A stretch of 64,000 bases of DNA from Marinitoga piezophila KA3 (GCF_000255135.1 NC_016751.1:1178001-1242000), one strand, 5' to 3'; positions 16,685 through 25,221 are shown, numbered from the stretch's first letter. Notes: a model not told the origin generated them from the sequence alone. Made by a program: numbers and translations.

Positions 16685-17284
16685 TTATTTTCTTTCATAT
16701 TTTCTTAATTCTTCTACTAACTTATAAACATTTGTATATGGATTTTTTTTAGAATAACTATTTATATCTTTCTTTTGTTCTTCCAATTTTTTTGCATTTT
16801 TTATAGCAACCTCTATTTTATCTTTTAATCTTTCATACATATCTTCAATATTTTTTTCATATTTAGGAATTTTAGATTTTAATTTTTTTAAGCACTCTTC
16901 CTTACTTAAAGTTGATTGCTGAAAACTAAAGTGCAACAAATACCATAATTCAAAACACGGATTAGAATAAATAGCGTTATACCCCTTACTTTCAATTTTG
17001 TTTATAGCATTATTAAAATCCTGATCTTTTACTTCATCTTTATCAAATACTAACCAAATTTGATCATATTCATCATTTTTTAAGTATTTTCTTGCTGCTT
17101 CTAGCAAAACATTTGCTCCTCTTCCTTCGCCTTCTACTCTAACATGTGCATTTGGAACTTCAAATGCTTCAAAATAAAGTTTTTCGGTTTTTTCTCCTTC
17201 ACAAACTATCAGTATTGAAGGTAATATTTCTCTTATATCCTTTTTTCTTTTACCTTTATTTTTAAAATATCCCTTCCTACTCAT
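16685..17284 (-). CDS. RloB-like protein
   Basis: The 199-residue protein matches the RloB family: SILIVCEGEKTEKLYFEAF (about residues 23-41), QIWLVFDKDEVKDQDF (about 95-110) and SNPCFELWYLLHF (about 127-139). The first two motifs, a Glu after a strand and a DxD, look like the metal-binding core of a TOPRIM nuclease. Together with the upstream AAA ATPase it forms a two-gene unit (4-base overlap) like those found in restriction loci and phage-defence islands, comparable in design to OLD or PARIS systems. Target and trigger are unknown. Confidence 0.85.
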   Translation of the reverse strand: MSRKGYFKNKGKRKKDIREILPSILIVCEGEKTEKLYFEAFEVPNAHVRVEGEGRGANVLLEAARKYLKNDEYDQIWLVFDKDEVKDQDFNNAINKIESKGYNAIYSNPCFELWYLLHFSFQQSTLSKEECLKKLKSKIPKYEKNIEDMYERLKDKIEVAIKNAKKLEEQKKDINSYSKKNPYTNVYKLVEELRKYERK

Positions 17285-18522
17285 TTTAAATCAAACCCTT
17301 TTAATATCTTTTTTAAATATGGGATTGCTCCATATTTTCCCTTTAAATAGTCTTTTTCAAAATTGGCATTTTTTCTTACTCCTTTTATTTCAAGAAGTGA
17401 GTATAATTCTGATTTTCCATATTTATCTTTACTTACAAACCAAATTTGATCTCTACTAAATAACTCTGGATTTAAAATAAGTGTATTATGCGTCGTAAAA
17501 ATTAATTGTGCGTTCTTTTCATTTTTTTCTGAATTAAAAAGTTCTATTATTGTCCTTAGCAACAATGGATGAATTCTAGTATCAAGTTCATCTATAAACA
17601 AAATAGAGCCATTTTTTAATGTTGCTAATACAGGACCTAAAATTCCAAAATATTTTTTTGTTCCATCAGATTCTTCTTTTAAAAAGTCAAATTCAATATT
17701 TTCTATATAATTATTTTTTTCATCAAAAACTGGATGATATGTTATAAGCTTATTTGAATATAATTTTTCATTATTTACAGATATAATCCCAATGTTCTGT
17801 GGAGTTAAAGCAACCTTTTCATCTGTTCTTATTTCTATTCTCTCATTTCTAAAATCATTTATTCCCATATCTGCATTTTTCAACATATTCAAAATTTCGT
17901 CTTTATTAACAACTCCTTTTTCCATTAAATCTAACGTAATTACAACTGGAAAATCTGTGGAAATAAAATTAATTTTTTGAAAAAATTCTACTATTTTAAT
18001 TGCAGTTTTGCTATTCCATTGTGCCAAAGACGAAAGAAAAAGAGTATTTGCTTTCGTCTTTTCCTCAACACCTTTTCCTTCTGAAAACTTCCCTCGTTTA
18101 AATTCTTGCCAATCTCTTTCAAAAATCCTGGCCTCACGACCTTTTGGCCTATAATAAAGCCATTCGCTTTCAATCTTTCTATCTTTTATAGAAAATCCAT
18201 ATCTATAATAAATTTTATCTATTATAAACCTTCCTTCAAAAATCATAGGTTCATCTATATATTTTTTGTTCAATTTAAATTTCTCATCTGGAATTTCAAA
18301 TCCAAAATTCGCAGAATTTAAAATAAGATATATATAAAATTTAAAGGCTTTAAATAAATTACTTTTTCCTCCTGCATTTGGTCCATATATTGCAGCTGTT
18401 TTTAAAAGTTTAAATTTTTCAGCATTAAAATAACTCTTTGCTTCTTTATCATCTGCTACCATTGAAAATTCTGTTCTTTCTGCAAATGATTTAAAATTAT
18501 AAAAACTAAAATCTATTAACAT
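17281..18522 (-). CDS. AAA15-type ATPase (RloA-like), partner of RloB
   Basis: The 413-residue SMC/ABC-like ATPase has Walker A YGPNAGGKSNLFKAF (residues 46-60), Walker B SILFIDELDTRIHP (about 305-318) and the switch FTTHNTLIL. The start at 18522 is chosen because GAGGTG sits 8 bases upstream and MLIDFSFYNFKSF is the standard opening of the family; the 19 further in-frame codons upstream are unlikely. In RloA/B or AriA/B-like pairs such an ATPase senses infection and controls a TOPRIM partner. That role is inferred from architecture. Confidence 0.88.
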   Translation of the reverse strand: MLIDFSFYNFKSFAERTEFSMVADDKEAKSYFNAEKFKLLKTAAIYGPNAGGKSNLFKAFKFYIYLILNSANFGFEIPDEKFKLNKKYIDEPMIFEGRFIIDKIYYRYGFSIKDRKIESEWLYYRPKGREARIFERDWQEFKRGKFSEGKGVEEKTKANTLFLSSLAQWNSKTAIKIVEFFQKINFISTDFPVVITLDLMEKGVVNKDEILNMLKNADMGINDFRNERIEIRTDEKVALTPQNIGIISVNNEKLYSNKLITYHPVFDEKNNYIENIEFDFLKEESDGTKKYFGILGPVLATLKNGSILFIDELDTRIHPLLLRTIIELFNSEKNEKNAQLIFTTHNTLILNPELFSRDQIWFVSKDKYGKSELYSLLEIKGVRKNANFEKDYLKGKYGAIPYLKKILKGFDLK

Positions 18523-18683
18523 ATTACAACACCTCACAAAATGGAATTTATAACAATTCATTATATTAAAATTATACATTATATAATTTTAAAAGTCAAA
18601 TTTGAAATTTTTATTCAATTTAGATATCTAAAATATATATCATGTACACTTTATACTCTCAAACAACCTCACCAATTATAACA

Positions 18684-18718
18684 AAACCAGCAGAGTCAAT
18701 TTTTGGCTCTGCTGGTTT
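18684..18718 (-). terminator. intrinsic terminator, 12-bp stem
   Basis: AAACCAGCAGAG pairs with CTCTGCTGGTTT; on the minus strand the hairpin runs into TTTTGTTATAATT. It is a divergent member of the ACCAGGG hairpin family found beside the AAA paralogues. Confidence 0.7.
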
Positions 18719-18815
18719 ATTATAGATTATTCCATCACTTTCAAAAATTATTTTTTATAACCATTAAAATTGAATTTTTTTTTGTACATTTTTATTTCCC
18801 CTTTATGGACCATTT

Positions 18816-18856
18816 TTCAATTTCATCTTTGTCTTGCTTTTAGTATACAATATACA
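18816..18856. repeat. direct repeat bracketing the RloAB module, right copy
   Basis: Matches 16632-16672 in the same orientation. It lies upstream (5') of the AAA15 gene and directly next to dispersed-repeat copy A. Confidence 0.75.
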
Positions 18857-18867
18857 TTGCAGGCTGA

Positions 18868-19093
18868 AAAAGAGTATGTAGAGATTTAGGAGATTATAAT
18901 GGGTTGGTAGATTAGGAGAGGGACTTTAAATAACTACAACTTCTAATTATGAAAATTCTAATGACTAAAGAATATTTTCACAATTTTGATTTCAAATAAC
19001 CCCACAGCAGAAGCTGTGGGAGGATTGATGGGGCAATTGGTTTTAATTCAAATTATGTTTGAGTTTTTGGTAGAGATTGATTGCGATGATAAC
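18868..19093. repeat. dispersed island repeat, copy A
   Basis: Contains the core (GTAGAGATTTAGGAGATTATAAT ... family) followed by hairpin CCCACAGC-AGAA-GCTGTGGG near 19001-19020 and a 3' extension (AGGATTGATGGGGCAATTGG onward) shared only with copy E. It lies just 3' of the minus-strand AAA gene at 19106. The 5' third seen in copies B-D is missing here. Confidence 0.85.
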
Positions 19094-19105
19094 TTCTATT
19101 TTTTT

Positions 19106-20647
19106 TTACAACTTCTCAATTATATAATTCTCAATATTCCTCTTTTCAGAATTTATATTCATTCCTATGAGATATATTTCTTTTCCTGCATACTTTTCAT
19201 AATACTTCATTTCTTTTATCTGCTTTAATGCTTCTTCTGCACTTTGATCCAGTTTTATTTCAAATAAATATATTCTGTCTTCAAAGTCTATTACTAAATC
19301 GCTTCTTCCTAAATTTGTCAATTCTTCTGCTTTTACATCTATTCCTGCTGAGGCTATTATTGTAAATATCAATGAGTGATAATATTTTTCTTCTTTTTTG
19401 TGTAGATTATACGGAACAGCGCTTATTATCTTTTTTATTTCTTCTATTAATCCTTTTATGTCATTTTCTTCTATTTTTAAATATATCTCACTTACCCTGT
19501 TTATTTCTTCATCATTAAATCCATAATTGGCTTCTAATATTAGTGTTGAAAAACTGTTTTTTACTTCAAAATTTGGATAGTCCAGTATATATTTTTTCTT
19601 TAATCCATATTTTTTTATTCCCTTAAAGGTTAAATATCCTGCCTGCGTAAAGAAGATATTTGCTTTTGCATCTTCTATTTCTCTTGTTGAGAAATCTTCT
19701 GCACTTACTGGTGTTTTTACTAAATCCTCATATTCTATCTTTTTGCCTTTTATATACTCATACAAAAAACTCGGTGAGCCACTTTCAAACCAGAAGTTTT
19801 GGAATTCTTTTTCTGAAAAAAATCTCAATATTGAATATGGATTATATACTGTATGTTCTCCGTCAAATGAAAAACCATTATAATATCTCTTCATTTCTTC
19901 AAGCAATTCTTTTTCTGTTATTCCCATTTCTTCTGATAATTCTTTTATGTAATCTTTGAAATAATATTCCAATTCTTCCTGCGTATATCCAAACATCTGT
20001 CCATATTTCCTGTTTAAAGATATATCGCTTAAATTATTTAATGCTGAGAATACTCCTGTTTTTGTGAATTTTGTTATTCCGGTTATGAATACAAATTTTA
20101 CATATGCATCCTTTGTTTTTATCTTTTTATAGAATTCCCTTAAAAATCCTCTAAACTTTTCAGCTTTTTTCTTATCGTTTATATGCTCTAATATTGGTGA
20201 TTCATATTCATCTATTAAGATTACCACTTTTTCTTCATATTTTTTATTTAATACCCTTATTAAATTTCCAAATTTCGTTGGTAAATTATTTTCTATCTTT
20301 GGTATTTCATAATCTTCATATATATCCTCTATCATTTTATTTAATGATTCTATAAACTCTTCATATGTTGTAAGCGTATTATCAGACATATCCAGTTTTA
20401 TTATTGGATATTCCTTAAAATCCCATTTGTCATATATATATGTTCCCTTAAATAATTCCTTCTCTCCTTTGAATAAGTAATAAAATGTTGATACTGTTAA
20501 ACTTTTTCCGAATCTCCTAGGCCTTGACATAAAATAAAATTTTCCACTATTTATTAAATCATATAAATACTTTGTTTTATCCACATATATATAATTTTCT
20601 TCTATTATTTCCTTATAATCCGCTATCCCTACCGGCAGTTTTTTCAT
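19106..20647 (-). CDS. AAA-ATPase-like / PD-(D/E)XK protein (DUF1703 type), paralogue 2
   Basis: The 513-residue paralogue of 14165-15700 has the same Walker A-like SRPRRFGKSL, VVILIDEYESPILEH, TGITKFTKTGVFSALNN and C-terminal DLVIDFEDRIYLFEIKL. Its first ~90 residues and the last ~230 are nearly identical to paralogue 1, even at DNA level, while the middle (about residues 92-255) is clearly diverged. The start is placed at ATG 20647 behind GGAGGTGG, as in paralogue 1. The conserved operator-promoter lies at 20665-20689. Function is unknown; location in a defence island is the only hint. Confidence 0.88.
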   Translation of the reverse strand: MKKLPVGIADYKEIIEENYIYVDKTKYLYDLINSGKFYFMSRPRRFGKSLTVSTFYYLFKGEKELFKGTYIYDKWDFKEYPIIKLDMSDNTLTTYEEFIESLNKMIEDIYEDYEIPKIENNLPTKFGNLIRVLNKKYEEKVVILIDEYESPILEHINDKKKAEKFRGFLREFYKKIKTKDAYVKFVFITGITKFTKTGVFSALNNLSDISLNRKYGQMFGYTQEELEYYFKDYIKELSEEMGITEKELLEEMKRYYNGFSFDGEHTVYNPYSILRFFSEKEFQNFWFESGSPSFLYEYIKGKKIEYEDLVKTPVSAEDFSTREIEDAKANIFFTQAGYLTFKGIKKYGLKKKYILDYPNFEVKNSFSTLILEANYGFNDEEINRVSEIYLKIEENDIKGLIEEIKKIISAVPYNLHKKEEKYYHSLIFTIIASAGIDVKAEELTNLGRSDLVIDFEDRIYLFEIKLDQSAEEALKQIKEMKYYEKYAGKEIYLIGMNINSEKRNIENYIIEKL

Positions 20648-20664
20648 CACTTCCACCTCCACAA

Positions 20665-20689
20665 TTGAATTATATCACAATTCAATTAT
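20665..20689 (-). promoter_or_regulatory. palindromic operator over extended -10, second copy
   Basis: Identical AATTGAATT-7-AATTCAATT inverted repeat with an embedded minus-strand TGATATAAT, as at 15716-15740. Preservation in both paralogues, while sequence further upstream differs, supports a shared regulator. Confidence 0.6.
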
Positions 20690-20715
20690 GGTTTCCCTTC
20701 ATTTCCAACAAAAAA

Positions 20716-20740
20716 ACCAGGGCAAAAATTTGACCCTGGT
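20716..20740 (-). terminator. minus-strand terminator of the membrane-protein gene
   Basis: ACCAGGG...CCCTGGT hairpin followed on the minus strand by TTTTTTTG; it begins 19 bases after the stop at 20759 and is the third copy of this terminator sequence. Confidence 0.75.
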
Positions 20741-20758
20741 GGTTCCATTTATATTATC

Positions 20759-22090
20759 TCATTTATCTAATTCTTGCATAATTTCATCTATAAAAACATC
20801 TATTTTTCTTTGTAATTTTGTATCATTTAAATATGTTTTTTCTTTGAGTCTTTCTAAGACACCTTTAATTTTTCCTTTTGCATATGATGAAGAATATTCA
20901 TCTAGTACTGATTTTATTTCTTTTTTTACCTCAAACCCATAAGCATATTTATACAAAAATCTATATATTTTCAATTCAATATTTTTACTTACAGCATCTG
21001 ACCAAACTGTATCTTTTTCCTTTTCAATTATAAATTTTACAAAACACTCATATCTCTGGTTATCTGATAATTTAGCTACAATTATTTCTTCTAAAATAGG
21101 ATACAGTATCTTTTCTTTTAATATCTTCTCACTTGAAAGTTTATATCCAAAAAAATCCAAAATTCGTATATATAGAACTTCTTTTATTTCTTTATCTTTG
21201 AAATCATAAGATATTAAATACAATAAATATGACTTTATAAATTCAAATTGCCAAACATGTATAATTTTAATTTCTTTATATACATTTAATAAATACTCCG
21301 TATATAACTTTATGAATTCAAAAACCCTAATTGCATCAAATTTATTTGTAATAAATTGAAGATTTTTACTTAAGATTTTCCATGAATTCCAGTATTTCTC
21401 CATAATAAATGTAATTAAAGGAAAATACATATAATCTTCTCTTAAAATAACTTCTGTAATAAAATTATCGTTTAATTTATATATTTGTCCCTTTTCATAC
21501 TTATTTTTTTCCCTATCTATATAATTTAATATATTATAATATATATAAAGTTCTGGAAAAGCATATACATCTACAACTATTGAAAGCGCTATAATTACTA
21601 TTTCTACCAAAACAAAAGATATTACAAAAAAATTTAATTTAGAAAATTCCATTGAAAGAAATACAATTAATAATAAAGATAACCATACATATATTCCTAA
21701 ATCTAATAATATCTTGATTTTTAATTTACTAGAATATTCTTTTTTATACTCAAAAAAAGACATAAAAAGAGCTATTAAAGTAAACGATCCTACAACAAAG
21801 CTGACAATAAATCCTTTAAAAATCTCCCAATTAAAATTCTTTATTATATTCAATTCTAAAATATACAAGCTAAAAAAGGCTATAATAATTGCTATAATTG
21901 CTCTAAATACTATATTATTAACAATTTCTACAAATAATATTTCTCTCCCCAATTTTTTAAAATCTTTGGTTAAATATGAGTTCAAATATTCATATTTATC
22001 TCGTATAAAAGAAAATTCAACTATAATTACAGGGAGTATCCACATTAAAATTATTTCCAGAAAAATACTGTGTTCTATAATTTCTTGCAT
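20759..22090 (-). CDS. membrane protein of unknown function
   Basis: I do not recognise this 443-residue protein. It has hydrophobic helices at about residues 9-26, 54-78, 90-112, 128-145 and 150-172, then a soluble, helical, Lys/Glu-rich C-terminal region of about 270 residues (YDFKDKEIKEVLYIRILDFF and similar). The layout, an N-terminal membrane anchor plus a large cytosolic domain, is common among effector-type proteins in defence islands, but no catalytic motif is visible. It lies upstream of AAA paralogue 2 on the same strand but has its own terminator between, so it is probably a separate unit. Confidence 0.7.
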   Translation of the reverse strand: MQEIIEHSIFLEIILMWILPVIIVEFSFIRDKYEYLNSYLTKDFKKLGREILFVEIVNNIVFRAIIAIIIAFFSLYILELNIIKNFNWEIFKGFIVSFVVGSFTLIALFMSFFEYKKEYSSKLKIKILLDLGIYVWLSLLLIVFLSMEFSKLNFFVISFVLVEIVIIALSIVVDVYAFPELYIYYNILNYIDREKNKYEKGQIYKLNDNFITEVILREDYMYFPLITFIMEKYWNSWKILSKNLQFITNKFDAIRVFEFIKLYTEYLLNVYKEIKIIHVWQFEFIKSYLLYLISYDFKDKEIKEVLYIRILDFFGYKLSSEKILKEKILYPILEEIIVAKLSDNQRYECFVKFIIEKEKDTVWSDAVSKNIELKIYRFLYKYAYGFEVKKEIKSVLDEYSSSYAKGKIKGVLERLKEKTYLNDTKLQRKIDVFIDEIMQELDK

Positions 22091-22121
22091 TCTAACACCT
22101 TCTAAAAATTTATAATTCTAC

Positions 22122-22204
22122 TTATTCATACATTCCATGACACTTTTTATATTTCTTTCTACTTTCACAAGAGCAATGACCATTTCTATTAATTTTTTAC
22201 TCAC
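22122..22204 (-). pseudogene. SEC-C zinc-motif mini-protein, frameshifted
   Basis: A minus-strand frame reads KINRNGHCSCESRKKYKKCH then GMYE and stop, the classic SEC-C zinc-binding pattern (CxCxSxKKYKKCH). A GTG start with a GGGGAATTAAGA region (22202-22204) lies in a different frame; the two are separated by an A6 run, so a one-base indel has probably broken a 25-30-residue protein. SEC-C peptides are known as adaptors or tails (for example in SecA); here it is likely a relic. Confidence 0.5.
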
Positions 22205-22242
22205 TCTTAATTCCCCTATTATTTCAAAATTTCCATCCTATA

Positions 22243-22552
22243 AATTCCACCACCAAATTCAATGAAAATTTTACTTAAATTCAAAATTTAATTTTTTAGT
22301 TGCAGGGAATTAATTAATCAATGATATATTAAAATAAAGAAATTATTCACAAATATTGGTTGGAAAATTACATGAGGATTTTGTGGAATGAGATAAAGTA
22401 TGCAGAGGTTTAGGAGATTATAATGAGTTGGTGAATTAGGAGAGGAACTTTAAAGAAAAAACTACAACTTCTGATTATGAAAATTTTAATAACTAAAGAA
22501 TATTTTCACAAATTTAATTTCAAATAACCCCACAGCTTCCGCTGTGGGAGCG
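22243..22552. repeat. dispersed island repeat, copy B (most complete 5' part)
   Basis: Runs from TTCCACCACCAAATTCAAT through a conserved AGTTGCAGGGAATTAATTAATCA segment and the GAGGTTTAGGAGATTATAAT core to hairpin CCCACAGC-TTCC-GCTGTGGG (22529-22548). It lies 3' of the minus-strand gene ending at 22600. The hairpin stem is the same as in A and E but the loop differs. Confidence 0.85.
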
Positions 22553-22599
22553 ATTTATATTAAAGTCTAACTTTTAAATAATTCCATAAATATTTACAA

Positions 22600-23619
22600 T
22601 TAAATGTTTTGACTATTTTTTATTTGAAATAATGGTAGTTGGTCTACATAATTTCTTTCAAAATATGATTTGTCAAGTTTTTTTGTAATTGTTTTAATAA
22701 GAGCTTTCTGAGTTCGTGGATTATTGAGATTTTTTTCTGGATTTATCTTATATGAATTTAATAATATATCTATATCTCCAACTTTAATTGCCTTTTCTTC
22801 ACATCTTTTCAGGTATTTTGATTTCACAAGAATTTCATCAACCTGCTTATCAATAAACCTCAAAAACTTCCCACTTTGATATGAAGCTTTTATTATTTCC
22901 CAAGATGGACTTCTATTTTCTTCTAAAACATCAACAATATTAAATTCTTTATTCTCATTCCACCAGCTTAATTTAAATAAATATCCTACCAGCAAAGAAA
23001 AAAAGATTGAGGCATTTTCTTTTTTATATGCATCAAACCCCATTTTAAAATTAAAATAACACATAGGGGTATAAAAAAATTTATTTTTTTTATCAAAAAA
23101 CTCGTTAATAACTTCGTATTTTGATTCATTAAAAATTTCTAATTTGATCAAAGGATTATTATATTTATAATTTAATTTAAATACGCCAAAATTTTCATTT
23201 TCTTCCACTATATCGTTTATTTTATTTTTTATTTCTTCAAAGCTTAAATTACCACTTCTTATAATCAATAAAAGTTCCCATTCTTCTACATTTTTCGTAA
23301 TCCTTATTCCTGCACTTTTTAGTTTTTCATAACTAATAGAAAAATAACCATTAAGCTGTTCATTTTTAAATATATTTTCAATATTACCAGAATCTTTATA
23401 TTCAATTGGAAAAAGTATATATTTACCCTTTTCTTTAATTTTTAATGCTGCATCTGGATTTATCTTTGAAAATTTTGGTTCATATGCAAGAAAATATTTT
23501 ATTCCTTTATTTTCTAAAAAAGAAGTTAGCTTTTTTAACATTGTATAAAAAGCATTCATACTCCTTAATTCTTTAAAAAATTTTTCTTCTTGAAAATCGT
23601 TATTCGTATTTATAATCAT
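22600..23619 (-). CDS. unknown protein with a PD...ExK nuclease-like core
   Basis: The 339-residue product is not recognised. Residues 42-75 contain a pattern like the PD-(D/E)XK nuclease fold: FLAYEPKF, then PDAALKI (Asp56) and, after a strand, FPIEYKDS (Glu73, Lys75). The rest is helical/beta with a hydrophobic stretch ASIFFSLLVGYLFKLSWW (about 204-221) and a basic C-terminus. It overlaps the upstream gene by 20 bases, so the two are translated together. Nuclease activity is inferred from the motif spacing only. Position between repeats B and C marks the pair as one cassette. Confidence 0.75.
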   Translation of the reverse strand: MIINTNNDFQEEKFFKELRSMNAFYTMLKKLTSFLENKGIKYFLAYEPKFSKINPDAALKIKEKGKYILFPIEYKDSGNIENIFKNEQLNGYFSISYEKLKSAGIRITKNVEEWELLLIIRSGNLSFEEIKNKINDIVEENENFGVFKLNYKYNNPLIKLEIFNESKYEVINEFFDKKNKFFYTPMCYFNFKMGFDAYKKENASIFFSLLVGYLFKLSWWNENKEFNIVDVLEENRSPSWEIIKASYQSGKFLRFIDKQVDEILVKSKYLKRCEEKAIKVGDIDILLNSYKINPEKNLNNPRTQKALIKTITKKLDKSYFERNYVDQLPLFQIKNSQNI

Positions 23620-24694
23620 AATCTAAAATATTAAAAACCTCCTTTTCGCTAATATATAATTTACATAATGGATCATAATTTTTTCTAATAAAATTCAGTA
23701 TTCGCTTAACAGTATTAGAACAAGTACCCGGCCTTATTAAAATTTGAAGACCAAATCTATAAACATTTATTGCTAAACTTCCACCAACATGCATATCTGA
23801 AAATACACCATATGCTTCGTCTTCATCAGAAAATATTTGAAAAGATACTACTTTTAATTCATTATTATCATTCAATCTTTTCAAAAAATTCTCCGGTTTT
23901 TCTTTTAATTTCTTTTCTTTGTCAAAAATTATATAAACTCCTTCATAGTTATACGCCAGCTTTTCTATTTCAAACAATTCATCCGAATATTTTTTCGTTT
24001 TAACTTTAAAAAATTCTTTAACTTCTTCAAAATCATTGCCATAAAAAGTTATCTTTCCATTATTATAAGCTATTATATGTGTTGATTCGGGATTTGAAAG
24101 AAAATATTTTATTTTAACCTTATTCAACGGTAATTGCTTAACAATCTTTTTGTAATTATTTATAAAAGCTTTACTAGAATTTGATTCCAATGAAAAACTT
24201 ACATTCTCTTCATTTGCAATTAGTTCTCCAGGAAAAGAACTCGATATCCCAACAATAAATTCATCATATTCATCATCAGATTCATTGAAATCAAGCCATT
24301 GATAATCAAAGAAAAATGACTTCTTTATTAAACTCCCAATAATGGAATCCGAAACTTGCGAATGCGCCAAAGTAAAAATCGGAACAAATCTAAACCTTGC
24401 ATTTTCCAAGTCATAAAACAAATATGGATCTGCATAAAAATACGTGTCTCCTATTTTTATTTCTATTAATTCATTATCATCAAAATAACTTAAATTAGCA
24501 TCCATTCTACTTGTAAATTCTTTTTTCATATAATCAAAAAATATATTTTCATCCAAATTACTACTTGTTTCCAATACATAAACTTTTGGAATCGCCGATT
24601 CCAAATTTTCATATCTTCGCCCTTTTAAAGATTTTACCATCTTTTCATTTATTATTTCATAAAGTTGTTCTCTGGTATTTATTTCCAACTTCAT
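23600..24694 (-). CDS. unknown protein, first gene of a two-gene cassette
   Basis: I do not recognise this 364-residue protein. It is acidic and mixed alpha/beta, with no membrane helix and no Walker motif. Noticeable segments are IEIKIGDTYFYADPYLFYDL (about 77-96), FVPIFTLAHSQVSDSIIGSL (about 102-121) and a C-terminal DMHVGGSLAINVYRFGLQIL (about 301-320). It overlaps the nuclease-like gene downstream by 20 bases, which argues for a stoichiometric partner such as a sensor, recognition or inhibitor subunit. The ATG at 24694 follows AGAGGTGTACAT. No function is claimed. Confidence 0.75.
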   Translation of the reverse strand: MKLEINTREQLYEIINEKMVKSLKGRRYENLESAIPKVYVLETSSNLDENIFFDYMKKEFTSRMDANLSYFDDNELIEIKIGDTYFYADPYLFYDLENARFRFVPIFTLAHSQVSDSIIGSLIKKSFFFDYQWLDFNESDDEYDEFIVGISSSFPGELIANEENVSFSLESNSSKAFINNYKKIVKQLPLNKVKIKYFLSNPESTHIIAYNNGKITFYGNDFEEVKEFFKVKTKKYSDELFEIEKLAYNYEGVYIIFDKEKKLKEKPENFLKRLNDNNELKVVSFQIFSDEDEAYGVFSDMHVGGSLAINVYRFGLQILIRPGTCSNTVKRILNFIRKNYDPLCKLYISEKEVFNILDYDYKYE

Positions 24695-24785
24695 ATGTAC
24701 ACCTCTATTTGATTCATTCTTTTTTATTTATTATATCATAATAAATACTAAACCAAATATTTATAAAAATATTAAATTTACTTTA

Positions 24786-24966
24786 CTATATACAGTCTTT
24801 TATAATGTTATATTTATCATTTGATAAATCGGTTTCTTCCTCATCAATAAATAATTTCAAAGACATATCCCCTTCAAACACACTAAACAAATCTAAAATA
24901 TCATTATTATCAGATTCAACTTCAATTTTCTTTTTTTTTACTTAAAAAAAGCAATTTCTTTCCCAT
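24786..24966 (-). pseudogene. small broken ORF upstream of the unknown operon
   Basis: A strong AGGAGTG site precedes ATG at 24964-24966, but that frame stops after nine codons. Dropping one A from the AAAA run just after the start gives a 59-residue acidic protein (KKIEVESDNNDILDLFSVFE, then FIDEEETDLSNDKY). It is either a recently frameshifted gene or a sequence error. The rest of 24695-25221 holds repeat C and nothing else that I can recognise. Confidence 0.4.
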
Positions 24967-25040
24967 AAAATCACTCCTATAATATTCACAAATTAAAGTT
25001 AATTTGGTCTCCATAAAACAAATTTTTCATACATAAAAAT

Positions 25041-25190
25041 TCTACCACCAAATTCAATAAAAAATTTACCTAAACTTAAAATTTAATTTTTTAGTTGCAG
25101 GAAATTAATTAATCACTGATATATTAAAATAAAGAAATAATTCACACATTTAATATAAATAATCCCCACAGCAATTACTGTGAGGATTAT
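25041..25190. repeat. dispersed island repeat, copy C (internal deletion)
   Basis: Has the 5' part (TCTACCACCAAATTCAATAA, AGTTGCAGGAAATTAATTAA) and the terminal hairpin (CCCCACAG-CAATTA-CTGTGAGG) but lacks the ~165-base core. The join falls at TTCACA(C)AT, a short sequence present at both ends of the core in other copies, so deletion by recombination between those short repeats is likely. It lies 3' of the McrC-like gene. Confidence 0.8.
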
Positions 25191-25221
25191 TTATACTTCA
25201 AAATTTTGATTTTTATAAATT

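Noticed and set aside
17281-18579. Longer AAA15 start at 18579
   Set aside because: The 19 extra residues have no ribosome site; GAGGTG before 18522 and the family-typical MLIDFSFYNFKSF decide the start.
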